51,211 nt of DNA, taken from positions 1 through 51,211 of the forward strand of contig JAFGXO010000016.1 in NCBI GenBank assembly GCA_016936595.1. Direction: 5' to 3'. A program made the translations under genes and the position numbers. Shown here in pieces: positions 29,777 to 39,740 of this stretch. Numbering within the stretch: the stretch's first letter is position 1; every line of letters begins with the position of its first letter. Source of the stretch: Bacteroidales bacterium (GTDB taxonomy: Bacteria > Bacteroidota > Bacteroidia > Bacteroidales > JAFGUD01). The notes below the pieces were generated by a model. It made no database searches and had not been told where the DNA came from. It was given only the letters and a program-made list of their open reading frames with translations.

Positions 29777-30954
29777 TTTTTTCGTATTTCTGTTGGAACA
29801 AGGTTTGTTAAATTTAAAAAATTAAGTGGATTTTCAACCGAAATTTTATGCATTATTTTGCTGCCTAAGTTTGTTACAAATTGGCTTCTAATATCTTTGT
29901 ATTTACCTTCTATTGTTATCATGTAAAAATCTGTACCAAAAAGTGTTCTTTCAGAAACTAACTTGTTGTTATTGAATAAATCAATAAATGTTTTATGAAT
30001 TTCGGGTAAGTGCATAATGTACGATAAATCGGCGTAAACATTTGGATATCTTTCCATTAAATCAATTATTCTATATGTCCATGCTTTTCTAGAAGTATTG
30101 TTTTTCCATTCGCTTACTCCGCCAAAGTGTGCAAAATTAATTCTTAAATTCGGAAAAGCTTTTAAAACCGGCTCCCAATTTTGTGGACGGTTAAAAAGTT
30201 GTTCGTATTGTCTTTTGAAAAAGAACGTTTTTTTTTCATTTTTTAATATCAGCTCTCCGTTTTGATTCAAATCATAATATTTTAAATTAAAAGAATTTTT
30301 GTTTGAATGAACACTTCCTGAACATGAATGGGTAACAACCGGAATATCATATCTTGCACATTGCTCAAAAATTTTCATCAAATTGGGGTGCGAAGGTAAA
30401 AAACCCAAAGAAGGATAAATCTTTACCCCAAAAAAATTATATTCTTTTGAAAAAGCTTTATTAAAAAGTTCTAAATGTTTGGTGTTATTAGGATCAATTG
30501 CAACAAAAGGAAGAAAAAGTGAAGGATTTTTATCTCTTACTAATTTATATTCTTCTAATTGTTCAAAAATATCTTTTGCGGTTTTTCCTGTTATTCCTTT
30601 GGAAAAATCCATCATTAACGAACAAAAAATTGTGTTTTGAGGAGTGCTGTTTATTAAATATTCGGCAATATCTTCTGTTGATTTTTTTGAAACAAAATCT
30701 ATAAAATATGCGTAGTTATAAAGTTTGTCGTCGTCGCTGGAAACAAATTCAAGTATAGATTCTAATTGTTTTAGAAATGACGCATTTACTAAATATGGAA
30801 TACGTATCCCAAAGTATTTATCGGGGATAAAATCTTTATTAAATAAGTGAACATGAACATCAAATCTGAAATCTCCTTGCTCAAACAAGGATAAAATAGA
30901 AGAATTTAACCTTGATTTTGTTGTTTTTGAAATATTGGAATTAAATTTGTTCAT
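29755..30954 (-). CDS. Amidohydrolase-family protein
   Basis: 399 aa; [43 protein letters not shown] metal-site-type motifs. Confidence 0.8.
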   Translation of the reverse strand: MNKFNSNISKTTKSRLNSSILSLFEQGDFRFDVHVHLFNKDFIPDKYFGIRIPYLVNASFLKQLESILEFVSSDDDKLYNYAYFIDFVSKKSTEDIAEYLINSTPQNTIFCSLMMDFSKGITGKTAKDIFEQLEEYKLVRDKNPSLFLPFVAIDPNNTKHLELFNKAFSKEYNFFGVKIYPSLGFLPSHPNLMKIFEQCARYDIPVVTHSCSGSVHSNKNSFNLKYYDLNQNGELILKNEKKTFFFKRQYEQLFNRPQNWEPVLKAFPNLRINFAHFGGVSEWKNNTSRKAWTYRIIDLMERYPNVYADLSYIMHLPEIHKTFIDLFNNNKLVSERTLFGTDFYMITIEGKYKDIRSQFVTNLGSKIMHKISVENPLNFLNLTNLVPTEIRKKWHTQTL

Positions 30955-31063
30955 ACATAAATCGGTGATGAATGCTTATTTAAGTTTTTTTCTAAAAATA
31001 AATAACAAACTAACGACAAAAGTAAACTAAATTTTTTAATTTTGCTGCATTAACTTAATATCT

Positions 31064-31444
31064 ATGTTAGAACCTATAAAATTAAACAAAAAAGAAGACA
31101 CTCCTTCGGTAGTGCTTGATAAACAAGAATCAATATTCTTTTTTGAAGGGATCTCTATTCCCGAAGATTCAACTAAATTTTATCAACCAATTATTGATTG
31201 GCTTAATTTATATTCGCAAGACCCTAATGATTATACCGAAGTAATTTTTAAAATAAAATATTATAATACATCTTCTTCTTTGCAAATTGCTACTTTAATA
31301 AAAATTTTTGATTTGCTTTTTAATGACGGACATAAAGTCCTTATAAAATGGCATCATCATCCACAAGATGAGGCTCTAAAAGAAGATGGCGAAGAGTTTG
31401 CCGAGTTTTTTAATGTTCCTTTTGAAATTATTTCAGATTTTTAA
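31064..31444 (+). CDS. SiaC-family (DUF1987) regulatory phosphoprotein, copy 1
   Basis: 126 aa; GISIPEDSTKFYQPIIDWLNLYSQDP, KIKYYNTSSSLQIATLIKIFD, IKWHHHPQDEALKEDGEEFAEFFNVPFEI. Confidence 0.88.
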   Translation: MLEPIKLNKKEDTPSVVLDKQESIFFFEGISIPEDSTKFYQPIIDWLNLYSQDPNDYTEVIFKIKYYNTSSSLQIATLIKIFDLLFNDGHKVLIKWHHHPQDEALKEDGEEFAEFFNVPFEIISDF

Positions 31445-31554
31445 TAAATTTTGTGATTTTTATTTTAAAAGGGTTCTTACATAATCAAAATCGGATTTAA
31501 AAAAAAATTTATTTTTAAACATTATTTTGTTTACTTTGTAAAAAATCATCAAGT

Positions 31555-31932
31555 ATGTTTGATCCTTTAAAAATACATAGTAAAAATTTTTTACCTGAGG
31601 TTGTTTTAGATAAAGATAAAGGCATTTTTATAATTAAAGGTAAATCAATTCCTGAAGACAGTAGTGAGTTTTACTCGCCAGTGTTTAAGTGGTTTGAAGT
31701 ATATTTTGAAAATCCGAATCCCGAAACTGTTTTCTTCTTACAATTAGATTATTATAATTCATCATCTGCACGTGCTATTGCTAATTTAATTAAATTATTT
31801 GATGATAAGTTTAATCTTGGAGTTAATGTTAAAGTTATTTGGAGCTATAACCCTGATGATGAAGCAATGAAAGAAAACGGCGAGGATTTTAGTTTGCTTT
31901 TTTCTCTTCCAATTGAAATTAATCCATATTAA
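31555..31932 (+). CDS. SiaC-family (DUF1987) regulatory phosphoprotein, copy 2
   Basis: 125 aa; GKSIPEDSSEFYSPVFKWFEVYFENPN, QLDYYNSSSARAIANLIKLFD, VIWSYNPDDEAMKENGEDFSLLFSLPIEI. Confidence 0.88.
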   Translation: MFDPLKIHSKNFLPEVVLDKDKGIFIIKGKSIPEDSSEFYSPVFKWFEVYFENPNPETVFFLQLDYYNSSSARAIANLIKLFDDKFNLGVNVKVIWSYNPDDEAMKENGEDFSLLFSLPIEINPY

Positions 31933-31942
31933 AGTATAAAAT

Positions 31943-33133
31943 ATGTACAGTAAAATTAAAGAATTTTTACAACAAGAATTAAAGTCGATTAATGAAGCCG
32001 GCTTGTATAAAAACGAAAGAATAATTACTTCTGCTCAAGATGCTGAAATTAAGCTTGATAGCGGTAAAACGGTTCTTAATTTCTGTTCAAATAATTATCT
32101 TGGTCTTTCTTCACACCCAAAAGTTATTAAAGCTGCTAAAAATGCACTAGATACTCACGGATATGGTATGTCTTCGGTTCGTTTTATTTGTGGAACTCAA
32201 GATAATCATAGATTACTCGAAGAAAAAATAGCCAAATTTTTTGGAATGGAAGATACTATCTTATATGCAGCTGCTTTTGATGCTAATGGTGGTGTTTTTG
32301 AACCTCTTTTATCCGACGAAGATGCAATAATCTCCGATCAACTTAATCATGCCTCAATTATTGATGGTATCAGATTGTGTAAGGCTAACAGATTTAGATA
32401 TAAACATGCAGATATGTCCGATTTAGAGCAGCAACTTAAAGATGCTCAATCAAGCCGTTTTAGAATGATTGTTACCGATGGCGTTTTTTCAATGGACGGT
32501 GATATTGCTAAACTAAACGAAATTTGCAATTTAGCTGAAAAATATGATGCAATGGTTATGGTTGATGATAGTCATGCTTCTGGTTTTATTGGCAAAACCG
32601 GTAGAGGAACTCATGAATATCATAAGGTAATGGATAGAGTTGACCTTATTTCAAGCACGCTTGGCAAAGCTCTTGGTGGTGCAATGGGTGGTTTTATTAC
32701 CGGAAAACAAGAAATTGTTGATTTATTACGTCAACGTTCTCGACCTTATTTATTCTCAAATTCTTTATCTCCGGTTATTGTTGGGGCTGCTTTGCAAGTT
32801 TTTAATATGCTTAGCGAAACTACCGAACATAGAGATAAATTAATGTGGAATGCCGAATATTTTAAAGAAAAAATTCAAAAATTAGGTTTTGATATTAAAC
32901 CTACTCAATCGGCTATTGTTGCAATTATGCTTTATGATGCAAAATTATCGCAAGATTTGGCCGCTAAACTTCTTGATGAAGGCATTTATGTTACCGGTTT
33001 TTATTATCCTGTTGTGCCTAAAGGCGAAGCAAGAATTAGAGTCCAACTTTCTGCTGCTCATACAAAACAACATATTGATAAAGCTGTTGCTGCTTTTGCA
33101 AAAATTGGTAAAGAACTTGGAGTTTTAAAATAA
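31943..33133 (+). CDS. kbl: Glycine C-acetyltransferase (2-amino-3-ketobutyrate CoA ligase)
   Basis: 396 aa; [69 protein letters not shown]. Confidence 0.92.
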   Translation: MYSKIKEFLQQELKSINEAGLYKNERIITSAQDAEIKLDSGKTVLNFCSNNYLGLSSHPKVIKAAKNALDTHGYGMSSVRFICGTQDNHRLLEEKIAKFFGMEDTILYAAAFDANGGVFEPLLSDEDAIISDQLNHASIIDGIRLCKANRFRYKHADMSDLEQQLKDAQSSRFRMIVTDGVFSMDGDIAKLNEICNLAEKYDAMVMVDDSHASGFIGKTGRGTHEYHKVMDRVDLISSTLGKALGGAMGGFITGKQEIVDLLRQRSRPYLFSNSLSPVIVGAALQVFNMLSETTEHRDKLMWNAEYFKEKIQKLGFDIKPTQSAIVAIMLYDAKLSQDLAAKLLDEGIYVTGFYYPVVPKGEARIRVQLSAAHTKQHIDKAVAAFAKIGKELGVLK

Positions 33134-33159
33134 TTTTTATTACACATTATTTCTTAAAG

Positions 33160-33190
33160 CCTAATCGATTATCGGTTAGGTTTTTTTTTA
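33160..33190 (+). terminator. Rho-independent terminator after kbl
   Basis: cctaatcga-tta-tcggttagg followed by ttttttttt. Confidence 0.8.
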
Positions 33191-33277
33191 CTTTTATTTG
33201 AAATCTAATAACTTTCAAACTTTTAATATTAATAAAATAGTTTTATAGGCGTTAAACTTTAAAATCATACTACAAAT

Positions 33278-34051
33278 ATGCAATTAATTGATACTCACGC
33301 TCATCTTTTTTGGGATAAATTTGATGCCGACTTAGATCAGGTTATCGAAAGAGCTAAAAAAAATGGAATTAATAGAATTTATAACCCAAATGTTGATTCT
33401 TCAACAATCGATAAACTGTTGCAAATTACTGAAAAATATCCCGATATCATTTTCCCAACAATGGGGCTACACCCAAGTTCAGTTAAAGAAGATTTTGAAA
33501 AAGAACTTGAATTAGTTGAAAATCAATTAAATAATGGAAAGTTTTATGGAGTGGGGGAGATTGGTATTGATTTATATTGGGACGAAAATAAAAAATTTAT
33601 CAATCAACAAATTGAAGCTTTTACTTTTCAAATTAGATTGGCAAAAAAATTAAAACTCCCGATTATTATTCATGCTCGAAAATCATTTAACGAAATTTTT
33701 AATGTTATAGACAAAGAAAATGATGACCAACTGTTTGGTATATTTCATTGCTTTTCGGGAAACATTGGACAAGCAGAAAAAATTTTAGAGTATGGTGGCT
33801 TTAAACTTGGCATAGGTGGTGTTGTTACATACAAAACTTCAAAATTGCCAAAAGTTCTTAAAAAAATTGATTTAAATCACTTAGTATTAGAAACAGATTC
33901 TCCTTTTTTAACTCCTGAACCTTTTCGTGGACACCGAAATGAAAGTGCTTACATTAAGGATATTGCTATTAAAATTGCTGAAATAAAGGATATTAGCCTA
34001 TATGATGTTGCCGAAATTACAACAAAAAATGCTTTAGAGATATTTAGTTAA
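33278..34051 (+). CDS. TatD-family hydrolase
   Basis: 257 aa; IDTHAHLFWDKFD, MGLHPSSVKED, GVGEIGIDLYWD, PIIIHARKSFNE, FHCFSGN, LETDSPFLTPEPFRGHRNESAYI. Confidence 0.93.
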   Translation: MQLIDTHAHLFWDKFDADLDQVIERAKKNGINRIYNPNVDSSTIDKLLQITEKYPDIIFPTMGLHPSSVKEDFEKELELVENQLNNGKFYGVGEIGIDLYWDENKKFINQQIEAFTFQIRLAKKLKLPIIIHARKSFNEIFNVIDKENDDQLFGIFHCFSGNIGQAEKILEYGGFKLGIGGVVTYKTSKLPKVLKKIDLNHLVLETDSPFLTPEPFRGHRNESAYIKDIAIKIAEIKDISLYDVAEITTKNALEIFS

Positions 34052-34164
34052 ATCTATTTTTAAATATATTCTTTGTATTCCAATAACACTTAAAAAAATT
34101 TCGTTAGTTGTACATATATGCCTATCTTTATACAAAAATTTTTAAACTAATAAAAATATATTTT

Positions 34165-35469
34165 ATGCAAACTTTAATTGATAAATTAAGTAAAAAAATT
34201 GACGAACATCGCCCTCGTACTGTTCGTTTATTAAAAGAGTATGGTGATGTTGAACTTGGAAAAGTAACTATTGGTCAGGCTATTGGTGGAATGAGAGGTG
34301 TAAAAGTTCTTGTAACTGATATTTCTTATCTTGATCCTAACGAAGGAATTAGATATCGTGGCAAAACTTTACCCGAAGTTTTTGAATTATTGCCTAAACC
34401 TGCCGGAAAAGATTATCCTTACGTTGAATCACTTTGGTTTTTTCTTTTAACCGGTGATGTTCCTACTCAAGCCGAAGCCGAAGATCTTGTTGAAGAATTT
34501 AAAAAACGCAGAAAAATCCCTCAATATGTTAAAGATATTTTAAATGCAGCCCCTAAAGATTCTCATCCAATGGCTCTTTTTTCAATGGCTGTTGTTGCTA
34601 TGCAAAAAGAATCTAAATTTTATAAAGCTTATAACGAAGGTTTAGATAAAATGACTGCTTGGATTCCCATGTATGAAGATTCAACCGATTTATTAGCAAA
34701 AATGCCCGGAATTGCTGCTTATATTTACAGAATGAAATATAAAAATTCTGATTTTATTGATGATGATATGAGCCTTGATATGGGTGGAAATTTTGCTCAC
34801 ATGATGGGGATTCCTGTGCCTTATGATGATGTTGCTAGAATGTATTTTATTACACATGCCGACCACGAAAGTGGTAACGTTTCGGCTCACTCTACTCACC
34901 TAATTGCATCAGCTTTATCTGACGCTTATTATTCTATTTCCGGTATGTTAAACGGTCTTGCAGGACCTCTTCATGGATTAGCTAATCAGGAAGTACTTCG
35001 TTGGATTCAAGGCGTGCGTGAACAAATGGGCAACAAAATTCCTACTAAAGAAGAAATGTCTAAATTTGTTTGGGATACCCTAAATTCAGGGCAGGTTATT
35101 CCGGGATACGGACACGCTGTGCTTAGAAAAACAGACCCGCGTTACACTGTTCAACGCGAATTTTGTATTAAACATCTTAATGATGATATTTTATTCAAAT
35201 ATGTTGATGTTCTTTATCAAGTTGTTCCCGATATTTTAAGAGAACAAGGTAAAGCTAAAAATCCATGGCCTAATGTTGATGCTCAGTCGGGTGTTATTCA
35301 ATGGTTTTACGGACTACAAGAGTATGATTTTTATACTGTGTTATTTGGAGTTGGTAGAGCAATTGGTACTTTAGCTAACATTACTTGGGATAGAGCTCTT
35401 GGTTATCCTATTGAAAGACCTAAATCACTTACTACCGATATGGTTGAAGCAGTTGCTGGTATTAAATAA
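34165..35469 (+). CDS. gltA: Citrate synthase (eukaryotic/mitochondrial-like type)
   Basis: MQTLIDKLSKKIDEHRP...; LDPNEGIRYRGKTLPEV, ITHADHESGNVSAHSTHLIASALSDAYYSISGMLNGLAGPLHGLANQEVLRWI, GYGHAVLRKTDPRY; ATG 34165 preferred over ORF start 34108. Confidence 0.93.
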   Translation: MQTLIDKLSKKIDEHRPRTVRLLKEYGDVELGKVTIGQAIGGMRGVKVLVTDISYLDPNEGIRYRGKTLPEVFELLPKPAGKDYPYVESLWFFLLTGDVPTQAEAEDLVEEFKKRRKIPQYVKDILNAAPKDSHPMALFSMAVVAMQKESKFYKAYNEGLDKMTAWIPMYEDSTDLLAKMPGIAAYIYRMKYKNSDFIDDDMSLDMGGNFAHMMGIPVPYDDVARMYFITHADHESGNVSAHSTHLIASALSDAYYSISGMLNGLAGPLHGLANQEVLRWIQGVREQMGNKIPTKEEMSKFVWDTLNSGQVIPGYGHAVLRKTDPRYTVQREFCIKHLNDDILFKYVDVLYQVVPDILREQGKAKNPWPNVDAQSGVIQWFYGLQEYDFYTVLFGVGRAIGTLANITWDRALGYPIERPKSLTTDMVEAVAGIK

Positions 35470-35490
35470 ATCTATTGCAAATTATTTTAT

Positions 35491-35520
35491 AATAAACGCC
35501 TCTTTTTAGAGGTGTTTATT
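35491..35520. terminator. Bidirectional terminator hairpin between convergent genes
   Basis: aataaacgcctct-tttt-agaggtgtttatt, 13-bp stem with one wobble. Confidence 0.65.
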
Positions 35521-35541
35521 ATAACTTTTTATCTTGATAAA

Positions 35542-37605
35542 TTAAAACATCTTATATCTAATCCCGATATTTATCCACCTGCCGGGAAGTTTTATATAGC
35601 TTAAATCATAATATTCTGTATTTAACATGTTTGAAATTTGAACATAAAAAGTAAAATGTTTAATCGAGTACGAAAGTTTTGTGTCAAATATTAAAAATGG
35701 AGAAAATTGTGATTCTGCAAATGCGTTGGTTTCATTATTAAAAATAAAATACGACCCATTTCTGTAATTATATTTTGCCGACCAAGCTAAATAAAAGTTC
35801 TTTAGTAATTTATGATTTGCTGAAATGCTTAAATTATGCTTTAAATAATTTAAACTATATTTTGAAATAATTTCTGTTTGTGGTTTATTTTGATTTAAAA
35901 ATGTGTAGTTTATTGTGAGATTTTCTATCAATTTTATTTTAAATTTTTTGCTTAACATAACTTGAAATCCGAAAGTATTTACTTCTGTGTAATTCATTGT
36001 TTTCCATTTGTCTGTTTCGTTTAATTTAACCCAATCTATTAAATTTTTAGCAATTCTGTAAAAAACGGCACTCTGAATTGTAAATTTTGATTGTTTGTAT
36101 TTAAAACCATATTCATAAGTTGTTGCTTTTTCGGGTTTTAAATTAATATTTCCTTCATTTGAAGGACCGGTATAATACAAGTCTGTAAATGTAGGTAGTC
36201 TTACTCCCTGATTAACTGATAAATAGCTCGAAAAATTATTTGTAAATAAAACAGTAAATGATCCGGAAAAACTTTGAAAAAAGCCAAAAATTTCATTGTA
36301 AATAGAATTAATTCCGGCCGATAATTCAATTTTACCTATTTTTTTATATTGTTCAACATAAGCATTAAAAATCAATCTGTTGTCTCCTTTTGTAAATGGT
36401 GAGTTTTCTTTTATAAGATTACTATCTAAATCAATCCCCAAATTTGAGCTTTTAATATTATCATTTTGTATAAATAAGCCATAATATGAGTCGCCTAAAA
36501 ATGTTGAAAAACTTGAACTAATTGTAGCACCAAATGTTTGAGTTTGGTGATAATTATGTCCTGCGTAGTATGCCCATGATCGATAACTATTTTGAGCGTA
36601 TTTTGCCGTGTCTGAGATGCCTCTGATCCAAAAATCTCCGTTTTTTACATACCAATCTTCGTCTTCTCTAAAAAGCTCAAATCTATCTAAATGTAAATTG
36701 TAAAAAGCATTTATTTTATGTTGAAAATTTTTGCCGAATTTTAAATTAATACCCGAATTAAATTTACCAATATCTTCTGATTGATATGGGTAATTGGGAG
36801 AATAAAAATTTTGAGCACCATAACTTTTTATGCTTAAAGAGGTTTGAAAATCTATAATTATTTTTTTTGAATTGTAATTTTGGTTATAAAATATATTAGC
36901 CTCTGTAAAATCGGTATTTTCTGTGTATCCGTCAGATTTTTTTACATTAACCGACATTACTTTTCCGTTTTTTCCATTGTTAACTATAAATGACGTGCTA
37001 AAATTAAATAAATTATGTTGTCCATAAAAAGCCGAAATATATCCCTGATGTATGTTATTTTTAGTAATAATATTTATTGCTCCACTATATGCTCCAATCC
37101 CGTATTTATTTGATGCAGGACCTTGAAAAACTTGAATATTTGAAATTAAATCTAAAGAAATTGGGAGGGCAAAAGAATTATGGCCGGTTTGAGGATCAGA
37201 AATTGGAAAACCATTTAAAAGTATTAGAGCTTGATCAAAATTACCTCCGCGAATGCTCACGTCCGATTGAACATCGGAAAAGCCTCGCTGCTGAAAATCA
37301 ACGCCTAATGTTCCATCAAGTGCATCAGCTAAATTTGATGAAGACAATAAATTATTGTTAAAATTTATAATATTAATGATTGAGTTATTGTAAACTTTGC
37401 CCCGTTTAGCATCAATTAATATTTCAGAAATACCAATTGTGTCGTTTTGAGCAACTGCATACGAAAAGGAAGCGGATATGTAAACCATTGGAAGCACTAA
37501 AATTATAACAATTTTTTTTAAAGAATTTAAAATTGAAAAACCTTTGTTTTGCCATCTTTTAAAAAAGACAAATGTGTTTGACTTAATGTGAGTTTTAGTT
37601 CTCAT
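35542..37605 (-). CDS. TonB-dependent receptor (BtuB/cobalamin-receptor-like)
   Basis: 687 aa; plug GTLGVDFQQRGFSDVQSDVSIRGGNFDQALILLNGFPISDPQTGHNSFALPISLDLISNIQVFQGPASNKYGIGAYSGAINIITK; LNTEYYDLSYIKLPGRWINIGIRYKMF end. Confidence 0.88.
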   Translation of the reverse strand: MRTKTHIKSNTFVFFKRWQNKGFSILNSLKKIVIILVLPMVYISASFSYAVAQNDTIGISEILIDAKRGKVYNNSIINIINFNNNLLSSSNLADALDGTLGVDFQQRGFSDVQSDVSIRGGNFDQALILLNGFPISDPQTGHNSFALPISLDLISNIQVFQGPASNKYGIGAYSGAINIITKNNIHQGYISAFYGQHNLFNFSTSFIVNNGKNGKVMSVNVKKSDGYTENTDFTEANIFYNQNYNSKKIIIDFQTSLSIKSYGAQNFYSPNYPYQSEDIGKFNSGINLKFGKNFQHKINAFYNLHLDRFELFREDEDWYVKNGDFWIRGISDTAKYAQNSYRSWAYYAGHNYHQTQTFGATISSSFSTFLGDSYYGLFIQNDNIKSSNLGIDLDSNLIKENSPFTKGDNRLIFNAYVEQYKKIGKIELSAGINSIYNEIFGFFQSFSGSFTVLFTNNFSSYLSVNQGVRLPTFTDLYYTGPSNEGNINLKPEKATTYEYGFKYKQSKFTIQSAVFYRIAKNLIDWVKLNETDKWKTMNYTEVNTFGFQVMLSKKFKIKLIENLTINYTFLNQNKPQTEIISKYSLNYLKHNLSISANHKLLKNFYLAWSAKYNYRNGSYFIFNNETNAFAESQFSPFLIFDTKLSYSIKHFTFYVQISNMLNTEYYDLSYIKLPGRWINIGIRYKMF

Positions 37606-37674
37606 GTAAATAAATTTTGTTTGTTAATAAAATAGTTTAATTTTGAAGTGCAAAAATCAAATTTTTTCGGTACA

Positions 37675-38082
37675 ATGCAAAAAATAATTGTCATTCAAAC
37701 AGTAAAAAAGAACGAACTTTACAACATTACAAGTAAAGTTTCTGAATTTGTAGAAAAATGCTGCGTAAAGAGTGGCATAGTTAATGTATATGCACAAGGA
37801 GCAACGTCCGGAATTATGATTCAAGAAAATTGGGATAATTCTGTACAAAGTGATGTTCTTAATTTTTTGCAGAGTATTATTCCAAGTGGAGTGTGGGAGC
37901 ATGATAAACAAGATAACAACGGAGATGCTCACATAAAAGCCGGAATTGTTGGACCAAGTGAAACAATTCCAATCATTGATGGAAAACTGGGATTGTCAGA
38001 ATGGCAAAATATTTTTTTCTGTGAATTTGATGGTCCAAGAAAAAAAAGAACTATTATTTTAACTATTTTTGCTAATAAATAA
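37675..38082 (+). CDS. YjbQ/UPF0047 family protein
   Basis: VNVYAQGATSGIMIQENWD, DNNGDAHIKAGIVGPSETIPIIDGKLGLSEWQNIFFCEFDGPRKKRTIILTI; ATG at 37675 or ORF start 37648. Confidence 0.88.
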   Translation: MQKIIVIQTVKKNELYNITSKVSEFVEKCCVKSGIVNVYAQGATSGIMIQENWDNSVQSDVLNFLQSIIPSGVWEHDKQDNNGDAHIKAGIVGPSETIPIIDGKLGLSEWQNIFFCEFDGPRKKRTIILTIFANK

Positions 38083-38156
38083 TTTTTTGGAATATTATTT
38101 GTTCAAATTTTGAAAACTAAATTATTTTATTTTACTTTGACAAAAATTCATGCTAG

Positions 38157-39302
38157 ATGAATAATAAAGCATTTTCAGAGTCATATAAAAATTTTGTAGT
38201 CAACTTATTCAATGGAATTGAAAAGGGTGATTTAGAATACATCTATAAAGGTGAAGTTACCTCAACGGTTGTTACAAATATTTTAGACTTGGCTAAACTT
38301 AATTTAAATGATATTGATTTAAAACCACTTAGTTCAAGAATCTATTTTATTTTGGGCGAAGGTTTGCAAAATATATCACGGCATCAAGACAAAATTGATG
38401 GTACTACCCCCAGCGATAGTATAATTTTAATCAGCAAGCAAAAAGATACTTATAATATTACCACCGGTAATTTAATTAGAGTTGATAAAAAAGAAGAGCT
38501 TGAAGAAAAAATGCAGAAAATCAATTCAATGAATATTGATGAACTGCGTTATTTTGCCAGATATATAAGAAAAAATTACACTTTATCTGAAAAAGGCGGA
38601 GCTAATTTGGGGCTGGTTGAAATGGCAAAAAGATCCGGCAGTAAGCTTATTTATGGTTTTAAAGATTATTTACCCAATTACTCTTTTTTTTATTTTACAA
38701 TTGAATTAGACTTAAAAAACACTAAGCCAACGGATATTTTAATTATTCCTAAAAATGAATATAGAAATATTAATTTCCTTAAAAGATTTCATCAAACTTT
38801 AGCAGATCAAAATATTTATCTTGTTTTTAAAGGCGATTTTCATCAAAATAATATTTTGGCTTTGTTTGATATTTTAAGAAAACAAATGGCAGAAACGGTT
38901 GTTTCAATAAAGCTTAAAAATGTTCTTATTGAGGTTTTACAAAATATAGAAAAACATGGAGATAATTTACATGAAATTACAGATTGGAAACCAGGAATTG
39001 TTACAATACATCAATCTGAAGATGATTTTTTTCTTACAGCTTCAAACTATATAATTAACTCCAGAATTCCCCAATTAAAAAACAAAATTGATCAAATAAA
39101 TTCTTTGTCTCGTGATAAACTTAATGAGCTTTATCGCGAAAGTTTACTTGATTTTAATCAGGAAATTACAGCCAAAAAAACAGGATTAGGATATATCGAT
39201 ATTAGACGCAGAAGTGGCACACCTTTATCTTTCGATTTTATAAAAGTTGATGATAACTATTCGTTATTTTTTATTCAAATTATAATTAAAGACAAAAATT
39301 AA
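38157..39302 (+). CDS. Tandem two-domain SiaB-family (DUF6272-like, GHKL-type) protein kinase
   Basis: 381 aa; N-box-like EGLQNISRHQD (res 68-78) and EVLQNIEKHGD (259-269); G-box-like GGANLGLVEMAKRSG (147-161) and KKTGLGYIDIRRRSG (340-354); both pairs about 192 aa apart; followed directly by a SiaC gene. Confidence 0.8.
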   Translation: MNNKAFSESYKNFVVNLFNGIEKGDLEYIYKGEVTSTVVTNILDLAKLNLNDIDLKPLSSRIYFILGEGLQNISRHQDKIDGTTPSDSIILISKQKDTYNITTGNLIRVDKKEELEEKMQKINSMNIDELRYFARYIRKNYTLSEKGGANLGLVEMAKRSGSKLIYGFKDYLPNYSFFYFTIELDLKNTKPTDILIIPKNEYRNINFLKRFHQTLADQNIYLVFKGDFHQNNILALFDILRKQMAETVVSIKLKNVLIEVLQNIEKHGDNLHEITDWKPGIVTIHQSEDDFFLTASNYIINSRIPQLKNKIDQINSLSRDKLNELYRESLLDFNQEITAKKTGLGYIDIRRRSGTPLSFDFIKVDDNYSLFFIQIIIKDKN

Positions 39303-39311
39303 TATAAAAAT

Positions 39312-39686
39312 ATGAAAGCATTAGAAATACAAGCAACAGCCGACACTCCCAAAGTTATTTTGGACAAAGACAAAAATTATTTTGAAATCTCTGGATTGTC
39401 GCTTCCTGAAGATGCTATTGAATTTTACAAACCAATAATGGCTTGGTTAGAAGACTATGCAGATGATCCAAACTCAGATACTGTATTTAATTTAAAATTA
39501 GAGTATTTTAACACTGCTTCGTCTAAACAAATTATTCAACTTTTGTTATTTTTAGAAAAATTAAACTCTAAAACAAATGTGAAAATTCGTTGGCATTATA
39601 AAGATATTGATGAGGATATGCATGATTTGGGTGAAGAATATTCTGAAATTATTAAAGTTAATTTCGATTTAGTAGAATATACTTAA
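39312..39686 (+). CDS. SiaC-family (DUF1987) regulatory phosphoprotein, copy 3
   Basis: 124 aa; GLSLPEDAIEFYKPIMAWLEDYADDPN, KLEYFNTASSKQIIQLLLFLE, IRWHYKDIDEDMHDLGEEYSEI. Confidence 0.88.
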   Translation: MKALEIQATADTPKVILDKDKNYFEISGLSLPEDAIEFYKPIMAWLEDYADDPNSDTVFNLKLEYFNTASSKQIIQLLLFLEKLNSKTNVKIRWHYKDIDEDMHDLGEEYSEIIKVNFDLVEYT

Positions 39687-39710
39687 AAATAATTATTAAG
39701 TTAACATATT

Positions 39711-39736
39711 AAAACGCACTAATTCAGTGCGTTTTT
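39711..39736. terminator. Terminator hairpin between siaC copy 3 and convergent gldB
   Basis: aaaacgcact-aattc-agtgcgtttt, 10-bp stem, followed by t. Confidence 0.75.
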
Positions 39737-39740
39737 GTGC

